Both the position numbers and the translations under genes were made by a program. A DNA stretch of 64,000 bases from Fusobacteriaceae bacterium (lineage in GTDB: Bacteria; Fusobacteriota; Fusobacteriia; Fusobacteriales; Fusobacteriaceae), in NCBI GenBank assembly GCA_017984315.1, contig JAGNZR010000002.1, forward strand, positions 28,650 to 92,649, given 5' to 3'. Under the pieces are notes generated by a model, which saw only the letters and a program-made list of their open reading frames with translations, did not search any database and had not been told where the DNA came from. This document shows, one piece after another, positions 39,819 through 48,282 of this stretch. Positions within the stretch are counted from its first letter, which is position 1, and each line of letters begins with the position of its first letter.

Positions 39819-40225
39819 TAGAAAACTACTCCTGATTTTAATATAATATTTGCATAAGGAGTACACTCCCCTGTTCTCACTATTGCCTCGCTGTTGGATG
39901 TAATTAATTTAAAATCTTCATGAACTACACACTCTATTTTAGGGTTTATATTATGTGCTTTAAAAAGTTCCAAAATCCCTTCATATACTTTTTTGTTCAT
40001 TGTAAGCATCTCTTCAGCTATTATTATCTCTTCTACCGCCATTTCTGATAAAATAGCGTCTAAAGTTTTTATAAAACTTGGATACCCTGATTCTATGGCT
40101 AAATCTATTCTTTTTACCCCTTTAGGGAATGGTAATCCAGCATCACAAACTGTTATATGAGATGTATGCCCTATTTTAGCAATTTCATAAGAAAGCTCAC
40201 TATTTAATAATCTGCCTTTTTTCAT
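39818..40225 (-). CDS. rbsD: D-ribose pyranase
   Basis: RbsD interconverts the pyranose and furanose forms of ribose so that RbsK can use it. The 135-residue protein has MKKGRLLNSELSYEIAKIGHTSHITVCDAGLP with the catalytic His near residue 20. The C-terminal VRTGECTPYANIILKSGV is typical of the family. It begins two bases after rbsK and overlaps rbsA by one base. Confidence 0.97.
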   Translation of the reverse strand: MKKGRLLNSELSYEIAKIGHTSHITVCDAGLPFPKGVKRIDLAIESGYPSFIKTLDAILSEMAVEEIIIAEEMLTMNKKVYEGILELFKAHNINPKIECVVHEDFKLITSNSEAIVRTGECTPYANIILKSGVVF

Positions 40226-40227
40226 TA

Positions 40228-41139
40228 TTACTCTCCTTTAAAATTTAATACTTCATCTAAGGTAGGGATCGATGTTTGAGCACCAACTCTAGTTACTGAA
40301 ATAGCTGCCGTTGTCATCCCTCTGTTTATAGATTCTTCTAAAGATAACCCTTGAGAAATTCCATTCACAAATCCCCCTATAAAGCTGTCCCCAGCTGCTG
40401 TTGTGTCAATAGCTTTAACTTTATGGGCTTTAAACTCAATTTTTTTATCTTTATCTATATAGATACACCCTTTGCTTCCTAAAGTTACTATAAGACCTTT
40501 TACCCCTTTTTTTAATAGTTCATATGCCGCTTTCTCTACTCCTGACTCTGTATCAGTTTTTATTCCAGTTAATATCTCTAATTCAGTTTCATTAGGAATT
40601 ATATAATCTGAATTTTTTATTATCTCTAAATCTAAATTCATTGCTGGAGCCGGATTTAAAACAGTTATTTTCCCTAGCTCTTTACCTTTTTTTAAAATGT
40701 ACCTAACTGTATCTATTGGAATTTCTAGTTGAGTAACTATTATATCGCTGTTTTCAACCTCTTTTATATGCTTATTTATATAATCTATACTTACCTCTGA
40801 ATTTGCTCCTGATACCACTAAAATCCTATTTTGTCCTGATTCTTCTACAATTATTTTAGCAATTCCCGTAGATTTTTCGCATTTTTCTATATTGCTTACA
40901 TTGACTCCATCTTTTTTCATAGAATCAACTAAGATATCCCCCATCCCTTCCATACCAATTTTTCCTAGCATTGTTATATCAGATTTAAGTTTTCCCATAG
41001 CTACTGCTTGGTTAGCTCCTTTTCCCCCTGGAATTTGTAAAAACTCTTTTCCAAACAATGTTTCTCCAGCTCTGGGTGCTCTTTCACAAAAAGTTACTAA
41101 ATCCATATTTATGCTACCTATTACTAGAATTTTTTTCAT
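40228..41139 (-). CDS. rbsK: Ribokinase
   Basis: Ribokinase makes ribose 5-phosphate. The 303-residue PfkB-family protein has GSINMDLV, GGKGANQAVA, VTLGSKG and the catalytic DTTAAGDSFIGGF. I place the start at ATG 41139, behind GAGG, and not at the in-frame ATA/ATG codons upstream that overlap the end of rbsR. Confidence 0.97.
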   Translation of the reverse strand: MKKILVIGSINMDLVTFCERAPRAGETLFGKEFLQIPGGKGANQAVAMGKLKSDITMLGKIGMEGMGDILVDSMKKDGVNVSNIEKCEKSTGIAKIIVEESGQNRILVVSGANSEVSIDYINKHIKEVENSDIIVTQLEIPIDTVRYILKKGKELGKITVLNPAPAMNLDLEIIKNSDYIIPNETELEILTGIKTDTESGVEKAAYELLKKGVKGLIVTLGSKGCIYIDKDKKIEFKAHKVKAIDTTAAGDSFIGGFVNGISQGLSLEESINRGMTTAAISVTRVGAQTSIPTLDEVLNFKGE

Positions 41140-41150
41140 TTTATACCTCA

Positions 41151-42095
41151 CTATTTTATTAAAATTGGTTTTATATAAGTTTTGCCATCTTTGATCTCTT
41201 CTAGACTTTGTAATAATACTTCACTTATCTCATCCACAGGGATTTTACAAGCTAAAACATCTATTCCTAAAGCTCTAATTACATCATCTTCTTCAAAACA
41301 CGCCAGTCTTAAATGCTTATTTATCTCTAAACTCTTTTTTAAAACACCTAACAGTATCTGATTGTTTACAGAGTAAAGCGCTGTTATATTTCTATTTTTA
41401 AAGTATTCAACTGCCTTTTCCCCTGTCTCAATATTAAATTTACCTTTAAAGATATTATTTTCATCTATATTTAACCCACAATCTTTAAAAGCATCTTTAT
41501 ACCCTTTAAGTCTCTCATTAGAACTTGTTATTGTGCTTTCACCTGTTATTATACCGATATTTTTATGCCCTTCTTCTAATAATCTTTTGGTAATTTCATA
41601 TGAACCTGAATAGTTATCTAAAAATACTCCATTAAAAGTATAGTTTTCAACATCTCTATCTAGAAGTATACAGTTCACCCCTAAAGATTGAAGCCTTTTT
41701 AAAGGGTTATTTGTATAATTACTTTTAACTAAAATCGCTATGACAAAATTTACCCTTTGTGCTGCTATATTTCTTATAGCCTCTCTCTCTAAATCTCTAC
41801 TCTCACTTGTATTATATAACATCACATTATATTTTTTTTTATTAAAAGTTTTACATATCTCATTAACTAAATTTGAAAAAAAGCTATTTGTTATATTAGG
41901 AACTAATATAGCTATATTTCTAGTCTTTTGTTTAGAAAGATTTATTGCTATAGCATTTGGAGTATATCCAACTTCCTTTACATAATCTAATACTCTTTTT
42001 TTGGTTTCCTCTTTTATCTTTCCTGTACCATTAATTGCCCTTGATATAGTGGCAATTGAAAGGTTCAAATTTTTTGCTACATCAACTATAGTCAT
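41151..42095 (-). CDS. rbsR: LacI-family ribose operon repressor
   Basis: This is the presumed repressor of the rbs operon, as its first gene. The 314-residue protein has a LacI helix-turn-helix (TIVDVAKNLNLSIATISRAINGTGKIKEETKKRV), a hinge (YTPNAIAINLSKQKT) and a periplasmic-binding-protein-like effector domain. The C-terminus (VDEISEVLLQSLEEI) is typical. The perfect palindrome 28 bases upstream is its likely operator. The effector, ribose or a derivative, is inferred from context. Confidence 0.93.
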   Translation of the reverse strand: MTIVDVAKNLNLSIATISRAINGTGKIKEETKKRVLDYVKEVGYTPNAIAINLSKQKTRNIAILVPNITNSFFSNLVNEICKTFNKKKYNVMLYNTSESRDLEREAIRNIAAQRVNFVIAILVKSNYTNNPLKRLQSLGVNCILLDRDVENYTFNGVFLDNYSGSYEITKRLLEEGHKNIGIITGESTITSSNERLKGYKDAFKDCGLNIDENNIFKGKFNIETGEKAVEYFKNRNITALYSVNNQILLGVLKKSLEINKHLRLACFEEDDVIRALGIDVLACKIPVDEISEVLLQSLEEIKDGKTYIKPILIK

Positions 42096-42122
42096 CCATT
42101 CACCTGCTTATAAAACCTACAA

Positions 42123-42150
42123 AGTAAAAAGTAAACGTTTACTTTTTACT
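42123..42150 (-). promoter_or_regulatory. RbsR operator palindrome
   Basis: This is a perfect 28-base palindrome centred on AAACGTTT, with half-sites reading AGTAAAAAGTAAAC toward the centre. It has the CG core and symmetric A/T arms of LacI-family operators. It lies directly downstream of the rbs -10 box, between it and the rbsR start, so a bound repressor would block transcription. Confidence 0.88.
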
Positions 42151-42151
42151 A

Positions 42152-42180
42152 ATTTTAACTATTTTATTACAAAAAGTCAA
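42152..42180 (-). promoter_or_regulatory. Promoter of rbsRKDACB
   Basis: TTGACT (42180-42175), a 17-base spacer, and TAAAAT (42157-42152) lie on the minus strand. They abut the operator palindrome. Confidence 0.75.
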
Positions 42181-42219
42181 ATATTTTATTAAAATTTTAA
42201 AAAATAATACATTTACATA

Positions 42220-42247
42220 TTGACTAACCTTATATAAGGAGTATAAT
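42220..42247 (+). promoter_or_regulatory. Promoter of ilvE with palindromic spacer
   Basis: TTGACT (42220-42225) and TATAAT (42242-42247) are separated by 16 bases. The spacer holds the perfect palindrome CCTTATATAAGG (42228-42239), which may be an operator for an unknown regulator. Confidence 0.7.
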
Positions 42248-42261
42248 AAAAGACAATAAAA

Positions 42262-42308
42262 TTAATGTTTAATTAACATTAAAAATGGAATTTTTTTTTC
42301 ATTTTTAA
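42262..42308 (+). promoter_or_regulatory. Leader of ilvE with two overlapping A/T stem-loops
   Basis: TTAATGTT (42262-42269) pairs with AACATTAA (42275-42282). TTAAAAATG (42279-42287) pairs with CATTTTTAA (42300-42308) around a loop containing nine T residues. The two share bases 42279-42282, so they exclude each other. Both stems are A/T-only or nearly so and thus weak. Confidence 0.35.
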
Positions 42309-42329
42309 TTGAAATAAAGGAGAGGATAT

Positions 42330-43394
42330 ATGAAAATACAATTTATTGAAAGTAATAATTTAAAAGCAAAGCCCGATTTTAATAGTTTAGGTTTTGGAAA
42401 ACACTTTACAGATTATATGTTTGAAATGGATTATAGCACTGATAAAGGGTGGCACTCTCCTAAAATTAAACCTCATACACCTATTTTAATGGATCCTGCA
42501 ATGTGCTGTCTCCATTATGCACAGGAGGCTTTTGAAGGGTTAAAAGCTTATAAGAATAAAGAGGATCATATCCTTTTATTCAGACCTGATATGAATGCAA
42601 AAAGATTACAAACCTCTTGTTCAAGACTTTGTATGCCGGAACTTCCAGAGGAGATTTTTTTAGAAGCTATTAAACAGTTGGTTAAACATGAAGAGAATTG
42701 GATCCCAACTGCAGAAGGAAGCTCTTTATATATTAGACCTTTTATTTTTGGTTCAGAAAATTTTTTAGGAGTACGTCCTGCTAATAATTATAAATTTATA
42801 GTTATCTTGTCTCCAGTAGGTGCTTATTATCCGGAAGGTATAAACCCTGTAAAAATTTATGTTGAGGATACATACAGCAGAGCTTCAAAAGGTGGTACTG
42901 GAGATATCAAATGTGGCGGTAATTACGCTGCTTCTATAATAGCTCAAGAGAAAGCACACAAATTAGGGTACACTCAAGTTTTATGGCTCGATTCTGTTGA
43001 AAAGAAATATGTTGAAGAAGTTGGAACTATGAATGTATTTTTTAATATAGATGACACTATTTATACCCCTATGCTAAATGGAACTATACTTCCAGGAATA
43101 ACTAGAGACTCTTGTATTGAACTTCTTAAAGAGTGGGGTTATAAAGTAAGTGAATCGCTTATAGATATTGAAAGTGTTATGACAGCCGCTAAAGAGGGTA
43201 GATTGAAAGAAGCTTGGGGAACAGGGACTGCTGCTGTTATCTCTCCTATAGGAGAGCTTAATTATAAAGGTGACATTGTAAAAATTAATAATTTTAAAAT
43301 TGGAGATGTTACTAAAAGATTATATGACACTTTAACTGGGATTCAATATGGACACATTGAATCTAAAAAAAATTGGAGTTTCTTAGTTAAATAA
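42330..43394 (+). CDS. ilvE: Branched-chain amino acid aminotransferase
   Basis: IlvE interconverts Leu, Ile and Val with their 2-oxo acids. The 354-residue PLP enzyme is of the long (eukaryotic BCAT-like) type. It shows YAQEAFEGLKAY, SSLYIRPFIFGSE, the PLP lysine in GDIKCGGNYAAS and LNGTILPGITRDS. AAAGGAGAGG precedes the ATG. The gene is single, with its own promoter and terminator. Confidence 0.95.
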   Translation: MKIQFIESNNLKAKPDFNSLGFGKHFTDYMFEMDYSTDKGWHSPKIKPHTPILMDPAMCCLHYAQEAFEGLKAYKNKEDHILLFRPDMNAKRLQTSCSRLCMPELPEEIFLEAIKQLVKHEENWIPTAEGSSLYIRPFIFGSENFLGVRPANNYKFIVILSPVGAYYPEGINPVKIYVEDTYSRASKGGTGDIKCGGNYAASIIAQEKAHKLGYTQVLWLDSVEKKYVEEVGTMNVFFNIDDTIYTPMLNGTILPGITRDSCIELLKEWGYKVSESLIDIESVMTAAKEGRLKEAWGTGTAAVISPIGELNYKGDIVKINNFKIGDVTKRLYDTLTGIQYGHIESKKNWSFLVK

Positions 43395-43424
43395 ATATAC
43401 AAATGAATAAATATATAAAAAAGT

Positions 43425-43457
43425 AAAAAGGTTTCTATAAAAAGAAACCTTTTTTTA
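43425..43457. terminator. Bidirectional terminator between ilvE and the ABC ATPase gene
   Basis: AAAAAGGTTTC (43425-43435) pairs with GAAACCTTTTT (43444-43454), with an eight-base loop and T-runs on both strands. The two flanking genes converge on it. Confidence 0.9.
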
Positions 43458-43502
43458 TTAACAAATAATATTTCACAAAAATTTTATTTTTCAGATTAGT
43501 TG

Positions 43503-44642
43503 TTATAAAGTTATATTTTTTTCAGTCTCAAAATCAAAAATATAAGATTTCTCCATATCTAAAGTGAATTTAGCTGTCACTCCAAATTTCAATATTTCAG
43601 CTTTTTCAACAGAGATTCTTGCTATATATTGATTTTCTCCTAAACAAAAATGAATATACTCTTCATTTCCCATCTGTTCTACAATATTAACTTTCCCATC
43701 TATGACACACTTTGTGCTACTCTCTTTATTTAACTCATCTGCAGTTAAAACCCCTATATTTTCTGGCCTTATTCCAAACCATATTTTTTCTCCAATTTTA
43801 TCTTTTACTTTTTCAGATTTTGACGGAGGTAGTAAAACTATATTTTCAGGGCTTAATTTAACACAAATTTTACTATCAACCATTACAAGCTCAGCTTCAA
43901 TTATATTCATAGCTGGTGAACCTATAAACCCTGCAACAAATTTATTGATAGGAGAGTTATATAAATTTAAAGGGGTATCAACCTGCATTATCTCTCCATA
44001 ATTTAAAACACAAATTCTATCTCCCATTGTCATAGCTTCTACTTGATCATGAGTAACATATATCATTGTAGCTGTCTGCCCCTCTTGCTGCAACTCTTTA
44101 TGCAATTTTGTTATTCTAACTCTCATTGAAACTCTCAATTTTGCATCTAAATTTGAAAGTGGTTCATCAAATAAAAATACACTTGGTTTTCTTACTATTG
44201 CTCTTCCAACTGCAACTCTTTGCTTTTGACCACCAGACATCTCTTTAGGTTTTCTATCTAATAAATCTGTTATTTCCAATTTTTCAGCTGCTTCTTTAAC
44301 TCTTTTATCAATTTCATCTTTAGGTATTTTTGCCATTTTTAGTCCAAAAGCCATATTTTCATATGCTGTCATATGTGGATATAATGCATAATTTTGAAAA
44401 ACCATTGCTATCCCCCTATCTTTAGGAGAAAGATTATTTACAATTTTATTTCCTATTATTATCTCTCCACTTGTTATACTTTCTAACCCTGCTATCATCC
44501 TCAAAGTTGTAGATTTTGCACACCCCGAAGGGCCTACAAAAACCATAAACTCTCCATCGTTAATATGAAGATCTATTCCATGTACTGCTTGAAAACCATT
44601 AGGGTATACTTTTTTTACATTTTTCAATATTACCTCTGCCAT
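43503..44642 (-). CDS. Carbohydrate ABC transporter ATPase, MsmK/UgpC/MalK type
   Basis: This is the energising ATPase of CUT1 sugar transporters. The 379-residue protein has an ABC domain and a C-terminal TOBE regulatory region. The ABC domain carries Walker A GPSGCAKST (37-45, with Ala for the usual Gly before Lys), Q-loop VFQNYALYPH, signature MSGGQKQR, Walker B LFDEPLSNLDA and H-loop VTHDQ. No permease or binding protein gene is adjacent, so it is probably a shared ATPase like MsmX. A candidate -10 TATAAT lies about 70 bases upstream. Confidence 0.92.
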   Translation of the reverse strand: MAEVILKNVKKVYPNGFQAVHGIDLHINDGEFMVFVGPSGCAKSTTLRMIAGLESITSGEIIIGNKIVNNLSPKDRGIAMVFQNYALYPHMTAYENMAFGLKMAKIPKDEIDKRVKEAAEKLEITDLLDRKPKEMSGGQKQRVAVGRAIVRKPSVFLFDEPLSNLDAKLRVSMRVRITKLHKELQQEGQTATMIYVTHDQVEAMTMGDRICVLNYGEIMQVDTPLNLYNSPINKFVAGFIGSPAMNIIEAELVMVDSKICVKLSPENIVLLPPSKSEKVKDKIGEKIWFGIRPENIGVLTADELNKESSTKCVIDGKVNIVEQMGNEEYIHFCLGENQYIARISVEKAEILKFGVTAKFTLDMEKSYIFDFETEKNITL

Positions 44643-44750
44643 AGATATTCATGCTCTCCTTTTTTATCTAAATATTTTCAAATAGATACATACTAGAATT
44701 TTTTTTATTTTATTATATATTTTTTTATCCATCTAGTCTATGTTTTAAAT

Positions 44751-44787
44751 AAAAAAATATCCTTAGTTAAATTATCTAAGGATATTT
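44751..44787 (-). terminator. Terminator of gltS
   Basis: A perfect 12-bp stem (AAATATCCTTAG, 44755-44766, with CTAAGGATATTT, 44776-44787) has a nine-base loop and is followed on the minus strand by seven U residues. Confidence 0.92.
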
Positions 44788-44824
44788 CAATTTTTTTATA
44801 TTTAATTGCAGATTATAAATCTAT

Positions 44825-46018
44825 CTATGAAAACATATTTATAAATGTTGTTATAATTGCTGCATTTGTAAAGTCTATAAACATCGCTCCAACTATTGGT
44901 AGAACGAAGAATGCTTTTACTGATGGTCCATTAACAGCTGTGAAAGCTTCCATGTTTGCCATTGCGTTTGGTGTTGCTCCAAGTCCAAATCCACAGTGCC
45001 CAGCTGCCATTGTAGCTGCATCATAATCTCTTCCCATAATGTTGAATGTTACAAAGTAAGCATATGCTGCCATTACTACTGTTTGAATTAATAAGATTGC
45101 AAGTAATGGTCCAGCAAGAGGTGCTAATTCCCATAATTTTAAAGTCATTAGAGCCATCGCTAGGAATATTGAAAGTGATATATTTCCTATAACGTCTAAT
45201 TCCTCTTTTGGAAGCTCTTTCTTTTTAGCATCTAATATATTTCTGATAACTGCTGCAACAAGCATAGCTCCAATATATGCAGGAAGAACTATTTTAGGAC
45301 TTATCATTTTAAATAAAGGTCCAACATATCCTCCAATACCCATTGAAATAGATACTAATATTATAGCGTGGAACATTGAGTTTTCTGAAATTGGCTCAAC
45401 TTTTACTTCCATAATATCACTTGTTTCAAAATTTTGCTCAGCACATTTTAAATTAAATTTAGCCATTAATTTTTTAGCAACTGGTCCACCAATTGCACAT
45501 CCAGCAACTAGTCCATATGTTGCAGAAGCTATTGCAACTGTAAATGCACCTTTTACTCCTGCTGCTTCTAAAACCGGTCCAAAAGCTCCAGCAGTTCCGT
45601 GTCCACCTGTTAATGGGATTGATCCTGCTGCTACTCCTAATAAAGGATGAAGTCCGAATGCTTTAGCTAAAACTACTCCTAAACCATCTTGAATAATAAC
45701 TAATATTGTTGCTGCAAGTAAGAATGTTGCAACTTGCACTCCACCTTGTTTTAAAGTTTTTAAACTTGCTGAAAATCCAATTGTTGTAAAGAAAGCTATC
45801 ATTAATAAATCTTTTAACTGACCGTCAAATTTAAACTCAAAAGACCCTGTATTAAACCCTACTAGAGTTAATATAGAAAATAAAACTCCTCCGATAACTG
45901 GTGCTGGGATAAAATATTTCTGGAAAAACTCCACCTTATTTTTAATCTCTCTTCCCACTATAAGAACTATTATAGCGATTGCTAATGTTTGTGCCATGCT
46001 GAAAACTATTGGTTCCAT
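44825..46018 (-). CDS. gltS: Sodium/glutamate symporter
   Basis: GltS imports glutamate with Na+. The 397-residue membrane protein has about ten TM segments, the signature GGHGTAGAFGP near residue 135, and AGHCGFGLGATPNAMANM in the second half, both diagnostic of GltS. AGGAGG precedes the ATG. It is monocistronic. In this organism it is a plausible substrate supplier for the glutamate fermentation operon at 4703-12248; the link is inferred. Confidence 0.96.
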   Translation of the reverse strand: MEPIVFSMAQTLAIAIIVLIVGREIKNKVEFFQKYFIPAPVIGGVLFSILTLVGFNTGSFEFKFDGQLKDLLMIAFFTTIGFSASLKTLKQGGVQVATFLLAATILVIIQDGLGVVLAKAFGLHPLLGVAAGSIPLTGGHGTAGAFGPVLEAAGVKGAFTVAIASATYGLVAGCAIGGPVAKKLMAKFNLKCAEQNFETSDIMEVKVEPISENSMFHAIILVSISMGIGGYVGPLFKMISPKIVLPAYIGAMLVAAVIRNILDAKKKELPKEELDVIGNISLSIFLAMALMTLKLWELAPLAGPLLAILLIQTVVMAAYAYFVTFNIMGRDYDAATMAAGHCGFGLGATPNAMANMEAFTAVNGPSVKAFFVLPIVGAMFIDFTNAAIITTFINMFS

Positions 46019-46325
46019 CTTTTCCTCCTGATTTTTTTTATTTTATATTTTAATAATACTCCCCTAAGGATTTGACTATATAATAACATAATATAATAAT
46101 CAATTGATACTAATATATAATTTTTATATATATAATTTTCAAAAAAATCATTTCATATATTATATTGTTTTTTTTTAACACTTTGTGTTTATTTTGAAAG
46201 CGTTAAGTTCTGTTTATTACGTTTATTCTATGTTTTTTTCCTATTGTTTCTTAATATTCTTTACTTTTTTTTTATGAATGCTATACTTTAAAATATATAA
46301 ACTTCAATTAAGAGGTGAATAACTT
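46019..46325. other. Divergent intergenic region gltS / alarmone synthetase (about 307 bases, no gene)
   Basis: A minus-strand promoter for gltS reads TTGATT (46103-46098), 17 bases, TATAGT (46080-46075). A plus-strand promoter for the synthetase reads TTTACT (46260-46265), 16 bases, TATACT (46282-46287). The middle is A/T-rich without an ORF or a clear structured RNA. Confidence 0.6.
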
Positions 46326-47099
46326 ATGCTACTTAACAAGGAAAATTTCTTTAAAGAGTTCAATATCAGTGAAGAGTATTTTGATTCCACAGGGTTAAAC
46401 TGGGATGAATTAAACAAAATATATTCTAACTATACAAAATTAATTCCAACTTTGGAAAAAGAGGCAGAGCATGTTTTTTCTAAGCTTATTGATTTAGAAA
46501 AAGTTCACTCTGTAAGAAGAAGGGTAAAAAAACCAAAACATCTCATTGAAAAAATTATAAGAAAAGGGAAGAAATACTCTCAACTTGATATATCTGTTGC
46601 TAATTATAAAGAGATTGTAACAGATTTAATAGGGATCAGAGTTTTGCACCTTTTTAAAGATGAATGGCGTGATATTCATAAAGAGATAATTAAACTTTGG
46701 GAGCTTATGGAGACTCCTCAAATTAATATTAGAAGAGGGGATTATAACATAGACACTTTAAAAGATAGTGTAGACGATCTAGGTTGTGAAATTGTAGTAA
46801 GGGATCACGGTTATCGTTCTATCCATTATTTAATTTCAATCCCTGTAACTAGAAAGGAAAAAGTTTATATTGAAATTCAAGTAAGAACTGTTTTTGAAGA
46901 AGCATGGAGTGAAATAGATCACGTTATAAGATACCCTTATGACAATGACAATCCTTTTTTAGTAGAGTATCTAGGCATTTTTAATAGAATAGTTGGTAGT
47001 GCAGATGAAATGGGTACTTTCATTAAAAAAATGAAAACTACCATTTTAGAAAAAGAACATATTCCTGAAATAAAAGATTTAGATAATAAGTATAGATAA
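46326..47099 (+). CDS. Small alarmone synthetase, (p)ppGpp synthetase RelA/SpoT domain
   Basis: This 257-residue protein is a synthetase-only RelA/SpoT homologue making (p)ppGpp or pGpp. No HD hydrolase domain precedes the catalytic part, and no TGS or ACT domain follows. It shows VRRRVKKPKHLIEKIIRKGK (ATP/GTP-binding basic motif), VTDLIGIRVL, HGYRSIHYLI and VEIQVRTVFEEAWSEIDH-type sequence (EIQVRTVFEEAWSEIDH). GAGGTGA precedes the ATG. As a gene expressed alone, it may respond to stress by transcription. The exact subfamily is not assigned. Confidence 0.92.
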   Translation: MLLNKENFFKEFNISEEYFDSTGLNWDELNKIYSNYTKLIPTLEKEAEHVFSKLIDLEKVHSVRRRVKKPKHLIEKIIRKGKKYSQLDISVANYKEIVTDLIGIRVLHLFKDEWRDIHKEIIKLWELMETPQINIRRGDYNIDTLKDSVDDLGCEIVVRDHGYRSIHYLISIPVTRKEKVYIEIQVRTVFEEAWSEIDHVIRYPYDNDNPFLVEYLGIFNRIVGSADEMGTFIKKMKTTILEKEHIPEIKDLDNKYR

Positions 47100-47246
47100 G
47101 GCTTAATTCTATCTATATCAATTTTTTAATTTAAACTGTAAAAATATTTTTTCATTTCAAAAAAAATGGTATTTTTTTTAAAAAAATATGTTATAATAAT
47201 CCTAACCTAACAGGTTTAAATTATCATAGGACTAGGAGGAATAATT

Positions 47247-48227
47247 ATGTACGAATCAAAACTTGGCATTATTGAGACAGAAATTGCAATTAAAAAACTA
47301 AAAAATTACTTTGAGGAGTCATTAGCTAATGAGCTTAATTTAATAAGAGTTACAGCTCCATTATTTGTGAAACCGGAAACAGGTCTTAATGATAATTTAA
47401 ATGGTGTCGAGAGAGCAGTTAATTTTGATGTTAAATTTGGTGACAGAGTTGAGATAGTTCATTCTCTTGCAAAATGGAAGAGAATGGCTTTAGAAAAATA
47501 CGGATTCAAAGTAGGAACAGGGATATATACAGATATGAATGCAATCAGAAGGGATGAAGATTTATCTCCAATTCACTCTTTTTATGTAGATCAGTGGGAC
47601 TGGGAAAAAGTTATAAATAAAGAGGATAGAACTGAAGCAAAATTAAAAGATATAGTAAGAAGAATTTTCAAATCTTTTAAATCAAGTGAAGAGTATATAA
47701 CTGGGCTTTATCCAACACTTACAAAAAAACTTCCTGAAGATATATTTTTTATAACAACTCAGGAGTTAGAAGATAAATATCCAAAACTTACTTCAAAAGA
47801 GAGAGAGCATGCTATAGCAAAAGAGTATAAAGCTGTATTTTTAATGCAAGTAGGGCATAAGTTAAACTCTGGTGAAAAACATGATGGAAGGGCTCCAGAT
47901 TACGATGATTGGAATTTAAATGGTGATATTATATTCTGGTATGAACCTTTACAAATTGGTTTAGAACTTTCTTCTATGGGAATTAGAGTATGTGAAAACT
48001 CTCTACAAGAGCAACTTTCTATATCAGGTTTTGAGGATAGAAAAGAGTTAGATTACCACAAAGCACTTTTAGAAGGAAAACTTCCTTACACAATTGGTGG
48101 TGGGATTGGACAATCAAGAATTTGTCTATTCTTCTTAGATAAAATGCACATCGGTGAAGTACAAGCCTCTGTGTGGGATCCACAAACTTTAGAAGATTGT
48201 AAAAAGAAAAATATAAAACTACTTTAA
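47247..48227 (+). CDS. asnA: Aspartate-ammonia ligase (asparagine synthetase A)
   Basis: AsnA makes asparagine from aspartate, ammonia and ATP, using a class II aminoacyl-tRNA-synthetase-like fold. The 326-residue protein has [24 protein letters not shown], the [10 protein letters not shown] stretch, [19 protein letters not shown] and [19 protein letters not shown] lies nine bases before the ATG. The leader contains an imperfect AACCT/AGGTT inverted repeat (around 47203-47216), a possible operator; no T-box fits in it. Confidence 0.97.
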   Translation: MYESKLGIIETEIAIKKLKNYFEESLANELNLIRVTAPLFVKPETGLNDNLNGVERAVNFDVKFGDRVEIVHSLAKWKRMALEKYGFKVGTGIYTDMNAIRRDEDLSPIHSFYVDQWDWEKVINKEDRTEAKLKDIVRRIFKSFKSSEEYITGLYPTLTKKLPEDIFFITTQELEDKYPKLTSKEREHAIAKEYKAVFLMQVGHKLNSGEKHDGRAPDYDDWNLNGDIIFWYEPLQIGLELSSMGIRVCENSLQEQLSISGFEDRKELDYHKALLEGKLPYTIGGGIGQSRICLFFLDKMHIGEVQASVWDPQTLEDCKKKNIKLL

Positions 48228-48232
48228 AATAT

Positions 48233-48277
48233 AAAAAGGGATTTTGTAGAATCTAATCTACAAAATCCCTTTTTTTT
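48233..48277. terminator. Bidirectional terminator after asnA
   Basis: A perfect 18-bp stem (48233-48250 with 48257-48274) holds GGGATTTTGTAGA and its complement, with a six-base loop and a run of eight T residues. Minus-strand U residues also serve the converging MFS gene. Confidence 0.93.
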
Positions 48278-48282
48278 ATTTT

